From: Candidatus Scalindua japonica
GTDB taxonomy: Bacteria; Planctomycetota; Brocadiia; Brocadiales; Scalinduaceae
Reading direction: 5' to 3'
Assembly (NCBI RefSeq): GCF_002443295.1
Contig: NZ_BAOS01000017.1
Span: 62,001 to 126,000 of the forward strand
DNA: 64,000 nt
Made by a program: the position numbers and the translations under genes. The notes under the pieces were generated by a model. That model was not told the origin of the DNA, did no database searches, and was given only the letters and a program-made list of their open reading frames with translations. Of the stretch, positions 51,788-60,623 are shown piece by piece (position 1 is the stretch's first letter; each line of letters opens with the position of its first letter).

Positions 51788-51886
51788 ATGGCACAAAGTA
51801 ATAAAAGAGGAAAACTCAAGTGGCGTAGTAAGAAAGCGAACCATGGTAGAAAACCAAATAAGGGGAAACAGCGAGGAAAAGTATAA
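51788..51886 (+). CDS. Small, highly basic protein of 32 residues
   Basis: ATG at 51788 to TAA at 51886. The product is MAQSNKRGKLKWRSKKANHG plus 12 more residues, with about 15 Lys/Arg of 32. It begins 7 bp after tatA, so it can be translated from the same mRNA. It contains no hydrophobic part. It resembles small basic proteins sometimes annotated in planctomycetes and could bind RNA or ribosomes; I cannot name a family. Confidence 0.55.
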   Translation: MAQSNKRGKLKWRSKKANHGRKPNKGKQRGKV

Positions 51887-51898
51887 ACATTTTGTTTT

Positions 51899-51973
51899 GG
51901 AGTGCAGTGACCGTGCCACTACTTTAATGCGCATCATCACGCCCAACTACCGCAGACGGGGATAATGCACTCC
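51899..51973. repeat. MITE-like repeat, copy 2
   Basis: It is bounded by GGAGTGCA (51899-51906) and TGCACTCC (51966-51973), an 8-bp perfect inverted repeat. The left part (AGTGCAGTGACC...CTACTTTAA...CATCATCAC) matches the element at 25341-25431 over about 40 bases with a few differences. Confidence 0.6.
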
Positions 51974-52029
51974 ATATTTTCCCCTTAATTCCATGATCTT
52001 GTCTATGGTAGGCCGGGAAGAGTCTTTTT

Positions 52030-52578
52030 TTACGTGACTTCCCTTAACGCTTCTTCATAAACTCGCAAATCCTTCTCGCTAAAAAGTACAAATCGAACTT
52101 CTACAAAGTGGTATTCCTCAATAAATTCTTTTACTGTTGTAAGCGCTATCCTTGCAGCTTTTTCTATTGGAAATCGGTACACACCTGTACTGATAGATGG
52201 AAATGAGATGGACTTGATTCCATTTTTCTTTGCCAGATTCAAGCTGTTGTAATAAGCGTTACGAAGAAGTTGACTTTCGTTACGGCTCTTATGGCTCCCT
52301 CCGGACCAGACCGGGCCAACAGTATGTATAACATATTCTGCCGCCATATTCCCACCAGTGGTAATTACCGCTTCTCCTGTAGGACAACCTCCCTGTTTCG
52401 CACGGATTTCCTTACACTCTTCAAGTATTTTCGGCCCACCCGCACGGTGAATAGCGCCATCTACACCACCGCCTCCAAGCAGGCTTGTATTTGCCGCGTT
52501 AACTATAGCCTCCGTTTCCTGTAATGTTATATCACCCTGTATAAAACTGAGCTTTGTTTTACCAATTACTTTTTCCAT
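52030..52578 (-). CDS. Macro domain protein (ADP-ribose/O-acetyl-ADP-ribose hydrolase type)
   Basis: The 182-residue protein is a single macro domain. KLSFIQGDITLQETEAIVNA and ANTSLLGGGGVDGAIHRAGG come first, then CPTGEAVITTGGNMAAEYVI and the phosphate-binding ISFPSISTGVYRFPIEKAA. These are the conserved segments of the YmdB/MacroD class that removes ADP-ribose from O-acetyl-ADP-ribose or proteins. It stands alone. Confidence 0.93.
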   Translation of the reverse strand: MEKVIGKTKLSFIQGDITLQETEAIVNAANTSLLGGGGVDGAIHRAGGPKILEECKEIRAKQGGCPTGEAVITTGGNMAAEYVIHTVGPVWSGGSHKSRNESQLLRNAYYNSLNLAKKNGIKSISFPSISTGVYRFPIEKAARIALTTVKEFIEEYHFVEVRFVLFSEKDLRVYEEALREVT

Positions 52579-52736
52579 TTTTATAAAACCTCTCTTCCTT
52601 CATTTACACGAGGGCAAACTCCTTTCGTACATCTTTCGTACATCTTTCTATTAATCATTTTAACTCTTCCTTCCCAAATCTACAATCCTCAATTATTCAA
52701 CACAGTGGAGCAAAGAACACAAAGAGAAAACAAAGG

Positions 52737-53764
52737 CTTTCAACCCCTGATATTCAATTCCGTTTAACACAAGATGGCATTGATTTGTCAGTAAGTACAG
52801 TGGAGCGTATTTTAAAACAAACTGGCTTTGGTAAGTTAAAGCGTAGAACAAATAAGGAGCTTGGAAAGACTCGTAATGGAAAGATCATAGCGGAACGCAC
52901 GCAAGAGTTAAATTTTAGCGAGCTTGAGAAATTCCATGTTGACTGCCCCAGTGTAGGGGTATTCTTTTTTATACCCTATATTTTAGAATCCGGCATACTG
53001 GATTTAATAAAAGAGTGTAAACTGCCAGAATCAAGCGATATTGGAGCAACTCAAGCCTGTTTATCAATGTTACTTCTCAAATTAATAGGCGGCAAACGAC
53101 TCAGACATATTGGCTTTTATGATAAAGAACCGGGATTAGGGGTTTTTGCCGGATTAAACATCCTCCCGAAACCTACGTATATGTGTACCTACTCTTGTCG
53201 CTGTTCTGAACAACAGTTAATGGACTTACAACAAAAAGTAGTATCGCTTTTTCAAAAAAAGTATCCTGCCTTTTATGGAAACGGGTTCATTAATCTCGAT
53301 TTTCACTCAATCCCACATCATGGAGATGAATCAGAAATAGAAAAGGTCTGGTGCGGAGCGAAAGGCAAAACGATGGAAGGGGCTAATACAATTTTTGCTT
53401 CTGATGGTATTAGCAATGCCATTGTGTATACGAGGGCAGATGTATTACGCAGGGAAGAGGCCAATGAGATTAATAAATTTGTAGAGTACTGGAAAAGCAT
53501 AAAAGAGAATGTTGCGGAAACACTGGTTTTCGATTGTAAATTTACAACATATAGGATACTCGATGATCTGACACAGAGGAAGGTGAAGTTTGTAACTCTG
53601 CGGAAACATTATGCCAGATTGATAAAAGAAACCAGGGATTTGCCGAAAGAAGTTTGGAAAAAGATTTACGTGCCTATTCCAAAGCGAAAATATAAAAGAG
53701 TATCAGTTTATGAGAGCCAGGTCAGGTTAAAGGATTGCAAAAGCTCATTTCGTCAAATAATAGC
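52737..53764 (+). pseudogene. DDE transposase truncated at both ends
   Basis: The frame opens before any start codon with LSTPDIQFRLTQDGIDLSVS, a helix-turn-helix, then VERILKQTGFGKLKRRTNKE. A DDE core follows with GFINLDFHSIPHHGDE, TLVFDCKFTTYRILDDL and VKFVTLRKH. It reaches FRQIIAV and is then replaced by repeat sequence starting near 53765, so both the N-terminus and the C-terminal part with the last acidic residue are missing. A TTG at 52785 gives the longest ORF (to 53855), but its last 30 codons are repeat DNA. It resembles IS4/IS1634-type transposases, family uncertain. Confidence 0.7.
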
Positions 53765-53783
53765 TGTAGGGTGGGCACTGCGC

Positions 53784-53936
53784 ACCAAAAACATTCTACA
53801 TCCGGAAACAAAAATCGTAGGGTGCGTTTTACGCACCAGAAACATGCCAGCATAATCAAGTATTTGCTTAATAGATAACACCATTGCCGTATCCAACGTT
53901 GTTAGCGGTGCATGGAATGCACCCTACTTGTCTGCT
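53784..53936. repeat. 153-bp direct repeat, copy 1 (contains a MITE)
   Basis: Identical to 53941-54093 except for about one base. Inside, 53817-53927 has the 9-bp terminal inverted repeats GTAGGGTGC and GCACCCTAC, with sub-hairpins GGTGCG-TTTTA-CGCACC and GGTGCAT-GGA-ATGCACC. A related half-element GTAGGGTGGGCACTGCGCACC lies just before it at about 53766-53786. Confidence 0.85.
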
Positions 53937-53940
53937 GCCA

Positions 53941-54093
53941 ACCAAAAACATTCTACATCCGGAAACAAAAATCGTAGGGTGCGTTTTACGCACCAGAAAC
54001 ATGCCAGCATAATCAAGTATTTGCATAATAGATAACACCATTGCCGTATCCAACGTTGTTAGCGGTGCATGGAATGCACCCTACTTGTCTGCT
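53941..54093. repeat. 153-bp direct repeat, copy 2
   Basis: Offset 157 bp from copy 1, separated by the 4 bases GCCA. Near identity points to a recent tandem duplication, or alternatively to an assembly artefact. Confidence 0.85.
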
Positions 54094-54109
54094 TGATTAG
54101 GGGAATATT

Positions 54110-54265
54110 GTGATTATTTCAGAGCCTGTGAAAATCGGTGTTAATGCTGAGAGATATGATGATGCGCGAAATCTTTGTAATCGTATCCTGAGTTTATCAG
54201 GATCAGAAAGTAACGCGTACAGCAAATATGCTGAAGAGATTCTGGCGCGCTTATCAAAAAAGTAA
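54110..54265 (+). pseudogene. C-terminal fragment of an unknown gene
   Basis: An open frame of 51 codons from GTG reads VKIGVNAERYDDARNLCNRI, then LSGSESNAYSKYAEEILARL, a TPR-like helical pair. It begins right after the repeats and is preceded by a stop, so it is probably the end of a gene cut by the repeat insertion. It ends 1 bp before the convergent TauE stop. The family is unknown. Confidence 0.35.
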
Positions 54266-54266
54266 G

Positions 54267-55073
54267 TTACGGAATGAAGCCAGAAAGTTTTATTACCATC
54301 GCTATTACACAGACGGTAAGTACCAATCGTATCCAACGTTCACCCTTATCAACAGCCCAATGGCTCCCGATCCAACCCCCAAGTCCCATCCCGGCAGCCA
54401 GACATAATCCAATTGACCAGCAGACCTTACCGTTGAAGGCAAACACTATTAATGCAAAGATCGTATAGGTACCGGCAATAAATGCCTTGTGGCTGTTTGT
54501 CACCACAAGATTGAATCCTGTAATCGTGGTTAGCGCCGCAATAATTATGAAACCAACACCTATCTGGATGAATCCACCATAGATCCCAATAAAAAAGAGC
54601 ACAATCATTGTCGCTATTAGTTGATTGCGTCCAAAACGAACCGGATCGTTTCCGCGTAACTGCCGATTTGTATTCCATCTTTTTGCAGGATCCAACAAAA
54701 TAAGCCCGAGAACCAGTAGCATAACAATGGCAAGTACTCTTTTAAACAAGATGTCGGAAAGGTCAACCGCAATCTGAGCACCAATGATGGCGCCTAAGAT
54801 TGCAGGAATTACAAATAAAAGGCTTAGTTTAAAATGAGAAATACCCTTCTTCTTAAATCCCGCAACCGCAGACATACACTGAACCACAATTGCAATACGG
54901 TTCGTGCCATTTGCTATCGCTGTTGGTAAACCGAGAAAAATGAGTATCGGAAGGGTAAGCAGCGAACCTCCACCCGCAAGGGTGTTGATGAATCCAGCCA
55001 GTATACCAATAGTGAAAACAACAGGGATATGCCAAATTTCCATTTTAAAGTCTGGTATCTGTAGGGCAGGCAT
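54267..55073 (-). CDS. TauE/SafE family sulfite/anion exporter
   Basis: The 268-residue polytopic protein has about eight membrane segments. The first reads IPVVFTIGILAGFINTLAGG, with GSLLTLPILIFLG next, and the repeat half contains FFIGIYGGFIQIGVGFIIIA. The duplicated GGxxxxxGxGGG-like motifs are the TauE/SafE hallmark. Such proteins export sulfite, sulfoacetate or organosulfonates. A later ATG at 55043 (MEIWHIPVVF) would remove 10 residues and fits the domain start better, but neither start has a properly spaced ribosome-binding site. It follows pmbA on the same strand by about 105 bp. Confidence 0.88.
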   Translation of the reverse strand: MPALQIPDFKMEIWHIPVVFTIGILAGFINTLAGGGSLLTLPILIFLGLPTAIANGTNRIAIVVQCMSAVAGFKKKGISHFKLSLLFVIPAILGAIIGAQIAVDLSDILFKRVLAIVMLLVLGLILLDPAKRWNTNRQLRGNDPVRFGRNQLIATMIVLFFIGIYGGFIQIGVGFIIIAALTTITGFNLVVTNSHKAFIAGTYTIFALIVFAFNGKVCWSIGLCLAAGMGLGGWIGSHWAVDKGERWIRLVLTVCVIAMVIKLSGFIP

Positions 55074-55178
55074 CTCCCAGCAAAAAAATTCTGCAATTGG
55101 AAAAGGAATGGTATAAGATGCCCACCATAAGTGAATAAAAAAATAGTATTTCCACGGTTGTCAGGTTTCATACTCGGG

Positions 55179-56495
55179 TCAGCCCATATTTCCAGCAACA
55201 TTTACAGACCTGAAATAAAAGGGTGGTGCTTTCAGTGATCCATGCCAATCGGATGTATCACCAATAGCTATTATGTTATTAAATACATCAAAGACATTTC
55301 CGGCAATCATACAATCTTTCACCCTTCCAACGATTTCTCCGTTTTCTACAAAATATCCTAAATCTATGTTTACAGAAAACTCTCCGGCAAGGACGTTACT
55401 TTGACCTCCTCCAAGGACCTGGTCAACCAGTATTCCAGTCTTCATATCTTTGATCATATCATCAAATTTCATTTCTCCTGGCTCTATAATAACATTAGAG
55501 TTTCCCGGGGAAGGTTGAGATGCAAAACTTCTTGTTCCATTTCCAGTAGACTTTGTATTCATAATACCGGCAGTTTGTAAGTCAAATATATAATTTTTAA
55601 GTACACCTGATTCAAAAAGCGGGGTCCGCTGTGAAGAGACTCCTTCATCATCACAAACATAGCTACCATCAGCAAAGTCAATAGTTGGATCGTCATAAAT
55701 GCTGATCCTTTCATCTATAATTTTCTGGCCCAGTTTGCCAGTCAACGGGGAGACGCCTTTCTGCACCATTTTTCCATTACAACCGGTTTCAAATGTTGAT
55801 AATAAAGTCCCGATAGCCTTGGAAGTAAAGACAACCGGATAACTGGCAGTAGATACGTCAACTTCCTTCTCTGCCAGCCTTAGATCATGAAGCATTTTTG
55901 TTGTATGTTTTTCAAGACAGTCAACTACTTTAGCGGAACTCTCACCTTCTCCAGTCCATAATAATCCGTTATCTTTAACAAGTAAGATATCCATGCTTGA
56001 ACCAAAAGAGGTTGATTGTGTGCTTACGTCTAAGCCGCTTGAGTTAATTAAGCGGCTTAGACCAACACCTTTTCCAATGCTGACCCCACATTCATAATTT
56101 GAATTTACTGATAAGGCTTTCTCAATCGCATCTTTACCAATTTGTATGCCTTTTTCTATAGGGTAGTTCACAACGCCTTCATCAAACAACTTAATGTCAT
56201 TCAATTGGCTTTTTTGCTGAAATACAAATTTTGCTTCCTGTCCAAACTCAGCACTTTCAACCGCATTTGCAACAAGTTGTTCCGGCTTCCTGAAATCAGT
56301 GGTACTTGAAAATCCGATTTTTCCGTTTTTGATAATACGTAAACCGATGCCTCGGATCGATTTGGTATAAACTGATTTTAATTTATTATTTTCAAAACTG
56401 ATAGATCTGGATTCTCCCTCTTCATAAATCACCTCAGCTGAGTCGGAATTTTTTAAGGCCAGTTCAAGTGTCTTTTCTTCTATGTTATTATTCAT
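55179..56495 (-). CDS. pmbA: TldD/PmbA family metalloprotease-like protein
   Basis: From the ATG at 56495 the protein has 438 residues. It contains FENNKLKSVYTKSIRGIGLR, YPVVFTSKAIGTLLSTFETG and DDEGVSSQRTPLFESGVLKN, then NSNVIIEPGE and VLGGGQSNVLAGEFSVNIDL, matching PmbA (TldE). TldD and TldE together form a protease that processes modified peptides such as microcin B17; TldE itself lacks the metal-binding HExxxH motif, as here. The start at 56495 lies 5 bp after the pilU stop; a longer frame to 56564 overlaps pilU and is unlikely. No tldD is present in the window. Confidence 0.9.
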   Translation of the reverse strand: MNNNIEEKTLELALKNSDSAEVIYEEGESRSISFENNKLKSVYTKSIRGIGLRIIKNGKIGFSSTTDFRKPEQLVANAVESAEFGQEAKFVFQQKSQLNDIKLFDEGVVNYPIEKGIQIGKDAIEKALSVNSNYECGVSIGKGVGLSRLINSSGLDVSTQSTSFGSSMDILLVKDNGLLWTGEGESSAKVVDCLEKHTTKMLHDLRLAEKEVDVSTASYPVVFTSKAIGTLLSTFETGCNGKMVQKGVSPLTGKLGQKIIDERISIYDDPTIDFADGSYVCDDEGVSSQRTPLFESGVLKNYIFDLQTAGIMNTKSTGNGTRSFASQPSPGNSNVIIEPGEMKFDDMIKDMKTGILVDQVLGGGQSNVLAGEFSVNIDLGYFVENGEIVGRVKDCMIAGNVFDVFNNIIAIGDTSDWHGSLKAPPFYFRSVNVAGNMG

Positions 56496-56499
56496 TTTT

Positions 56500-57612
56500 T
56501 TATTGTTCTCTGATTTTAAAAATAGGTTTATTTTTTCCCTCTTCCTCATGACCGGGAGTATCAAATTTAATTCTTAAACGTAAGTCATTTGCACTGTCCG
56601 CGTATGCTATTGCGGTCTTATAATCAATCTTTCCCTGCACATAGAAGTTATAGATGGCCTGGTCAAATGTCTGCATGCCTTCCTGCTCGCCTTGTTTCAT
56701 GGCTTCTTTAAGCAGACCAATCTCTTTTTTCAGGATCAGGTCCTTAATCCTGGGCGTATCCATAAGGACCTCCAGTGCGGCTACCCTCTTCTCTTCAACT
56801 GCGGGTATAAGTCTCTGGGAAATAATACTTCTGAGATTAAGCGAAAGAAGCAGATATATCTGCTCATGTCTTTCAGCAGGGAAAAAGTTTATTATACGTT
56901 CTATGGACTGATTGGCATTGTTTGCATGAAGAGTGGCAAGGCAGAGATGGCCGGTTTCAGCAAAGGTTATGGCGGCCTCCATTGTTTCTGTGTCACGTAT
57001 CTCGCCTATGAGGATGACATCAGGGGCCTGCCTCAATGTATTTTTTAAAGCTTCCGAAAATGAATTTGTATCAATCCCCACTTCCCGATGGGTAACAATG
57101 GACTGTTTATGCTGATGCACAAATTCTATAGGATCTTCTACTGTTATAATGTGTCCTGATGAACTACTGTTTCTATGGTCAATCATTGCTGACAGAGTGG
57201 TGGACTTACCGGACCCTGTCGCCCCGACTACTATAACCAACCCTCTTTTTGTCATTGAAATATCTTCTAAGACTGAAGGAAGTCCCAGGTCACTAAAAGA
57301 CTGAATTGGGGTTTTTATCTGACGAACAACAAGCCCGATATTATTCATCTGATAAAATATATTCACTCTAAAACGACCTTCTGAAGACGGAGCCAAAGCA
57401 AGGTTCATCTCCTTGTTTTCAAGAAAGGTCGCTTTCTGCTTTTCACTCATTATTGAAAAAGCAATCCTCTCTGTGTCTTCCGGTGTCAATGGTTCTCCCA
57501 AATCAGATTCAGTCTGGCCCTCCACCCTGAAGGCAGGCGCAATTCCCGCCGTTATATAAATATCGGAGGCTCCCTTTTCTACCATTAATTTTAAAAGATC
57601 TTCTATATTCAT
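56500..57612 (-). CDS. pilU: Type IV pilus retraction ATPase, PilU type
   Basis: The 370-residue hexameric ATPase has GASDIYITAGIAPAFRVEGQ, Walker A VVGATGSGKSTTLSAMIDHR, the Asp box HIITVEDPIEF, and LRQAPDVILIGEIRDTETME, then ETGHLCLATLHANNANQSIE. The C-terminal MKQGEQEGMQTFDQAIYNFY differs from PilT and matches PilU, an accessory retraction motor acting with PilT. It starts 8 bp after pilT and ends 5 bp before pmbA. The protein is complete. Confidence 0.92.
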   Translation of the reverse strand: MNIEDLLKLMVEKGASDIYITAGIAPAFRVEGQTESDLGEPLTPEDTERIAFSIMSEKQKATFLENKEMNLALAPSSEGRFRVNIFYQMNNIGLVVRQIKTPIQSFSDLGLPSVLEDISMTKRGLVIVVGATGSGKSTTLSAMIDHRNSSSSGHIITVEDPIEFVHQHKQSIVTHREVGIDTNSFSEALKNTLRQAPDVILIGEIRDTETMEAAITFAETGHLCLATLHANNANQSIERIINFFPAERHEQIYLLLSLNLRSIISQRLIPAVEEKRVAALEVLMDTPRIKDLILKKEIGLLKEAMKQGEQEGMQTFDQAIYNFYVQGKIDYKTAIAYADSANDLRLRIKFDTPGHEEEGKNKPIFKIREQ

Positions 57613-57620
57613 AAGAACAC

Positions 57621-58673
57621 CTACATACCGTATGAAGAGAGGGCGGATGGATTGGTTAGATAAGGGGTTACGGTCTCCAGTGAAACCACACCCTGTTTAT
57701 AAAGTTTCGCGAGTGTTGCATCCATTGTCTGCATTCCAAACTGTTTTCCTGTCTGCATCATTCCGGGTATCTGGGCTATTTTACCTTCTCGTATGAGATT
57801 TCTTACAGCGGGTGTTCCTGTTAATATCTCTAAAGCCGCAATCCTGCCTTTACCCTCCTTCTTTTTCAGTAGATTCTGGGTGACAACTGCCAGGATGGAT
57901 TCAGAGAACATAGATCTTATCTGGTTCTGTTGTTCCGGAGGGAAAACATCTATTACTCTGTCTACCGTTTTAGCCGCACTGGAGGTGTGCAATGTACCAA
58001 AGACCAGATGGCCTGTTTCAGCAGCAGTCATCGCTAAGGAAATTGTTTCCAAGTCCCTCATTTCACCAACCAGAATAACATCAGGGTCTTCTCTTAAAGC
58101 AGAACGGAGTGCTTTGGCAAAACTATGCGTATTGAGACCAAGCTCTCTCTGGTTTATGAGGCTAAGCTCAGATTCATAAACAAACTCTATGGGGTCTTCA
58201 ATAGTTAAGATGTGTGCCTTTTCATTTCGGTTTATAAAATCCATCATAGCTGCCAGTGTTGTTGATTTACCGGACCCTGTGGGGCCTGTTACCAGAACAA
58301 GGCCCTTGGTTTTTTTTGTCAGATCAGCAAGTACATCGGGTAGCCCTAATTCTTTCAGCGTCATGACCTTTGTTGGAATAGTCCTGAAAACTATCGCTTC
58401 GCCTCTGGACTGATAAAACGCATTTATTCTGTAACGGGCAATTCCCTTGATGTCCAAAGCAAAGTCTATCTCTTTTTCTCCCTCGAAAACCTTACGCTGC
58501 TGGTCATTGAGAATATCATAGAGCATTGAATGGACTTCATCTTGGGGCAGGGAAGGCATATCTACCTTCTGGATATCACCATCAATCCTGACCATCGGCG
58601 GTTCTCCAGAGCTTATGTGCAGGTCAGAAGCGCCCTGTTCTTTTGCAAAAGTAAGAATTTCACTAATATCCAT
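57621..58673 (-). CDS. pilT: Type IV pilus retraction ATPase PilT
   Basis: The 350-residue protein shows GASDLHISSGEPPMVRIDGD, Walker A VTGPTGSGKSTTLAAMMDFI, HILTIEDPIEFVYESELSLI and LREDPDVILVGEMRDLETIS, and AETGHLVFGTLHTSSAAKTV. The C-terminus is SALSSYGM. It retracts the pilus by depolymerisation. It precedes pilU by 8 bp and follows the gspE/pilB gene after a 204-bp gap containing AT-rich sequence without a gene. Confidence 0.95.
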   Translation of the reverse strand: MDISEILTFAKEQGASDLHISSGEPPMVRIDGDIQKVDMPSLPQDEVHSMLYDILNDQQRKVFEGEKEIDFALDIKGIARYRINAFYQSRGEAIVFRTIPTKVMTLKELGLPDVLADLTKKTKGLVLVTGPTGSGKSTTLAAMMDFINRNEKAHILTIEDPIEFVYESELSLINQRELGLNTHSFAKALRSALREDPDVILVGEMRDLETISLAMTAAETGHLVFGTLHTSSAAKTVDRVIDVFPPEQQNQIRSMFSESILAVVTQNLLKKKEGKGRIAALEILTGTPAVRNLIREGKIAQIPGMMQTGKQFGMQTMDATLAKLYKQGVVSLETVTPYLTNPSALSSYGM

Positions 58674-58877
58674 AATTTGTCTTATTTAACAGTGGAGTCT
58701 CAAGAATGTTAATTCAATAAAATTTCCTGTTATTTCCGAATTTCACTGTGATTATACTTCATATAAGTGTTTATTATATAAAAGTTTGTATTATTACACC
58801 ATAAAATATTCTTTATTTATAAAATTATTATTAATCAGGTTCAAAATTTTCAGAAAACTCCGATTCATGATCTTTAT

Positions 58878-60617
58878 CTATACGGAAGATGCAACGGTAA
58901 AAACTTCCTCCAGAGACGTTAAACCATTTTCTACTTTATCTATTCCATCATCTACAAGGCTTTTAAAACCCTGAGTTTCCCTGGCTGACTTTGCAATAAC
59001 GTGTGGAGTCTCCTGCCTTATGATTAAATCTCTTATCTGATTATCTACCGCGAGGGTCTCGTACAGGCCAAGTCTACCCTTGTATCCTGATTTCCTGCAA
59101 CGTTCACAGCCTTTCCCTTTTGAAAAAGTAATGTCAGTTTTGTCATGTAGCCTTGCACCTGTCAATAGCTTTTCATCAGGTACATAAGTTTCTGTACAAT
59201 ATTTACAATTTGCTCTAACTAATCTCTGTGCCACAATACCTATTACAGAAGATGCAATAAGAAACGGTTCAACGCCCATATCTATTAAACGACTGATAGC
59301 ACCGGGAGCATCGTTGGTATGAAGCGTACTGAATACCAGATGACCGGTCATTGCAGCTTGAATGGCTATCTCCGCTGTCTCTCTGTCTCTCATCTCTCCA
59401 ATCATTATTACGTCCGGGTCCTGACGAAGTATACTCCTCATTGCGTATGCAAACGTAACACCCGCCTTGGTGTTAATCTGAGTCTGACGGATAAGATTTA
59501 AATGATACTCTACCGGGTCCTCCACCGTAATTATGTTTTTTTCAGGAGAGTTGATTCTATTCAGGGATGCGTACAGTGTCGTTGTTTTACCGCTACCTGT
59601 AGGTCCGGTAATAAGGACAATGCCGTTTGGCCTGTCAATAAATGATTGATATCTCTCAAGAGACTCTGTTGTAAAACCCAGCTGCTCCAGCCTCATAGAG
59701 GCGGTCCTTTTATCAAGTATACGCATAACTACACACTCTCCAAAAACAGTCGGCATTGTAGAAACACGAAAGTCAAATTCTCGCCCGGATATTTTCACTT
59801 TGAACCGGCCATCCTGCGGTAGCCTGCTCTCGGCAATATTCATTCCTGCAATAACCTTTATTCTGGATACCAGGGTATTACGAAGTTTTTTCGGTAGAGT
59901 GGAGGCATGATATAAAATCCCATCTAATCTATACCTGATAAGCATTGAGTCCTCTTCATGTTGAATATGAATATCACTTACTCCTTCTCTGATGGCTCGA
60001 TGAAGGATTGTGTTAAGTAGTTTTACTATAGGAGATCTTTCCAGCGCCTCCTCCGATACTGTTTCAAGGTCTACCTCCTTGATTTTCTCCACTTCAACAT
60101 CTTCATCAAAGCCCTCAAATTCATTCTGAACAATATCATCTACGACATCTGTCAGATCTTCTACAGTGCTTCCATAATACTTGTCCAGAGACTGGAGTAT
60201 CTGACTCTCAGATGAAACAGTGACTCCGATGTCGCAGTCCAGAATGTCCCGAATTTCATCAATTCCATATAGATTCCTGGGATCAGAAATAGCGATTGTC
60301 AGGTTATTAGTTATCTTAAAGAGCGGCAGAAACTTATATTTACGAGCCAACCTCTCTGAGACCACCTTTAATATGTTTGTATCAATATCGTAATTATCGA
60401 GGTCCACATACGGGACGTCGTAATAGTTACCCAACGCATTAGCGATAGACTCTCTCGTTGCAAGGCCCGTAGTGAGAGCTGCCTGCTCAAAAGGAACCTC
60501 GGACTTTTTTTGCTCATCAAGGCATTTTTTCAGATCCTCTTCTGTTATCACACCTTCGCTTACCAGTATATCTGCCAGTTTCACTCTTGATTCCTTTTTG
60601 GCTTCATTCTGGATCAT
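58878..60617 (-). CDS. pilB: PilB/GspE family pilus assembly ATPase
   Basis: The 579-residue protein starts with an N-terminal MshEN-type domain (LVSEGVITEEDLKKCLDEQK, then NALGNYYDVPYVDLDNYDID). The core follows: ERSPIVKLLNTILHRAIREG, then SDIHIQHEED, Walker A ITGPTGSGKTTTLYASLNRI and LRQDPDVIMIGEMRDRETAE. A zinc-binding set follows, CKYC...CERC, as in extension ATPases. This architecture belongs to PilB/MshE/GspE. Next to an MshL-like secretin and PilT/PilU, a type IV pilus extension motor is the better interpretation. Its start is 6 bp after the TPR gene. Confidence 0.92.
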   Translation of the reverse strand: MIQNEAKKESRVKLADILVSEGVITEEDLKKCLDEQKKSEVPFEQAALTTGLATRESIANALGNYYDVPYVDLDNYDIDTNILKVVSERLARKYKFLPLFKITNNLTIAISDPRNLYGIDEIRDILDCDIGVTVSSESQILQSLDKYYGSTVEDLTDVVDDIVQNEFEGFDEDVEVEKIKEVDLETVSEEALERSPIVKLLNTILHRAIREGVSDIHIQHEEDSMLIRYRLDGILYHASTLPKKLRNTLVSRIKVIAGMNIAESRLPQDGRFKVKISGREFDFRVSTMPTVFGECVVMRILDKRTASMRLEQLGFTTESLERYQSFIDRPNGIVLITGPTGSGKTTTLYASLNRINSPEKNIITVEDPVEYHLNLIRQTQINTKAGVTFAYAMRSILRQDPDVIMIGEMRDRETAEIAIQAAMTGHLVFSTLHTNDAPGAISRLIDMGVEPFLIASSVIGIVAQRLVRANCKYCTETYVPDEKLLTGARLHDKTDITFSKGKGCERCRKSGYKGRLGLYETLAVDNQIRDLIIRQETPHVIAKSARETQGFKSLVDDGIDKVENGLTSLEEVFTVASSV

Positions 60618-60623
60618 TATGTT

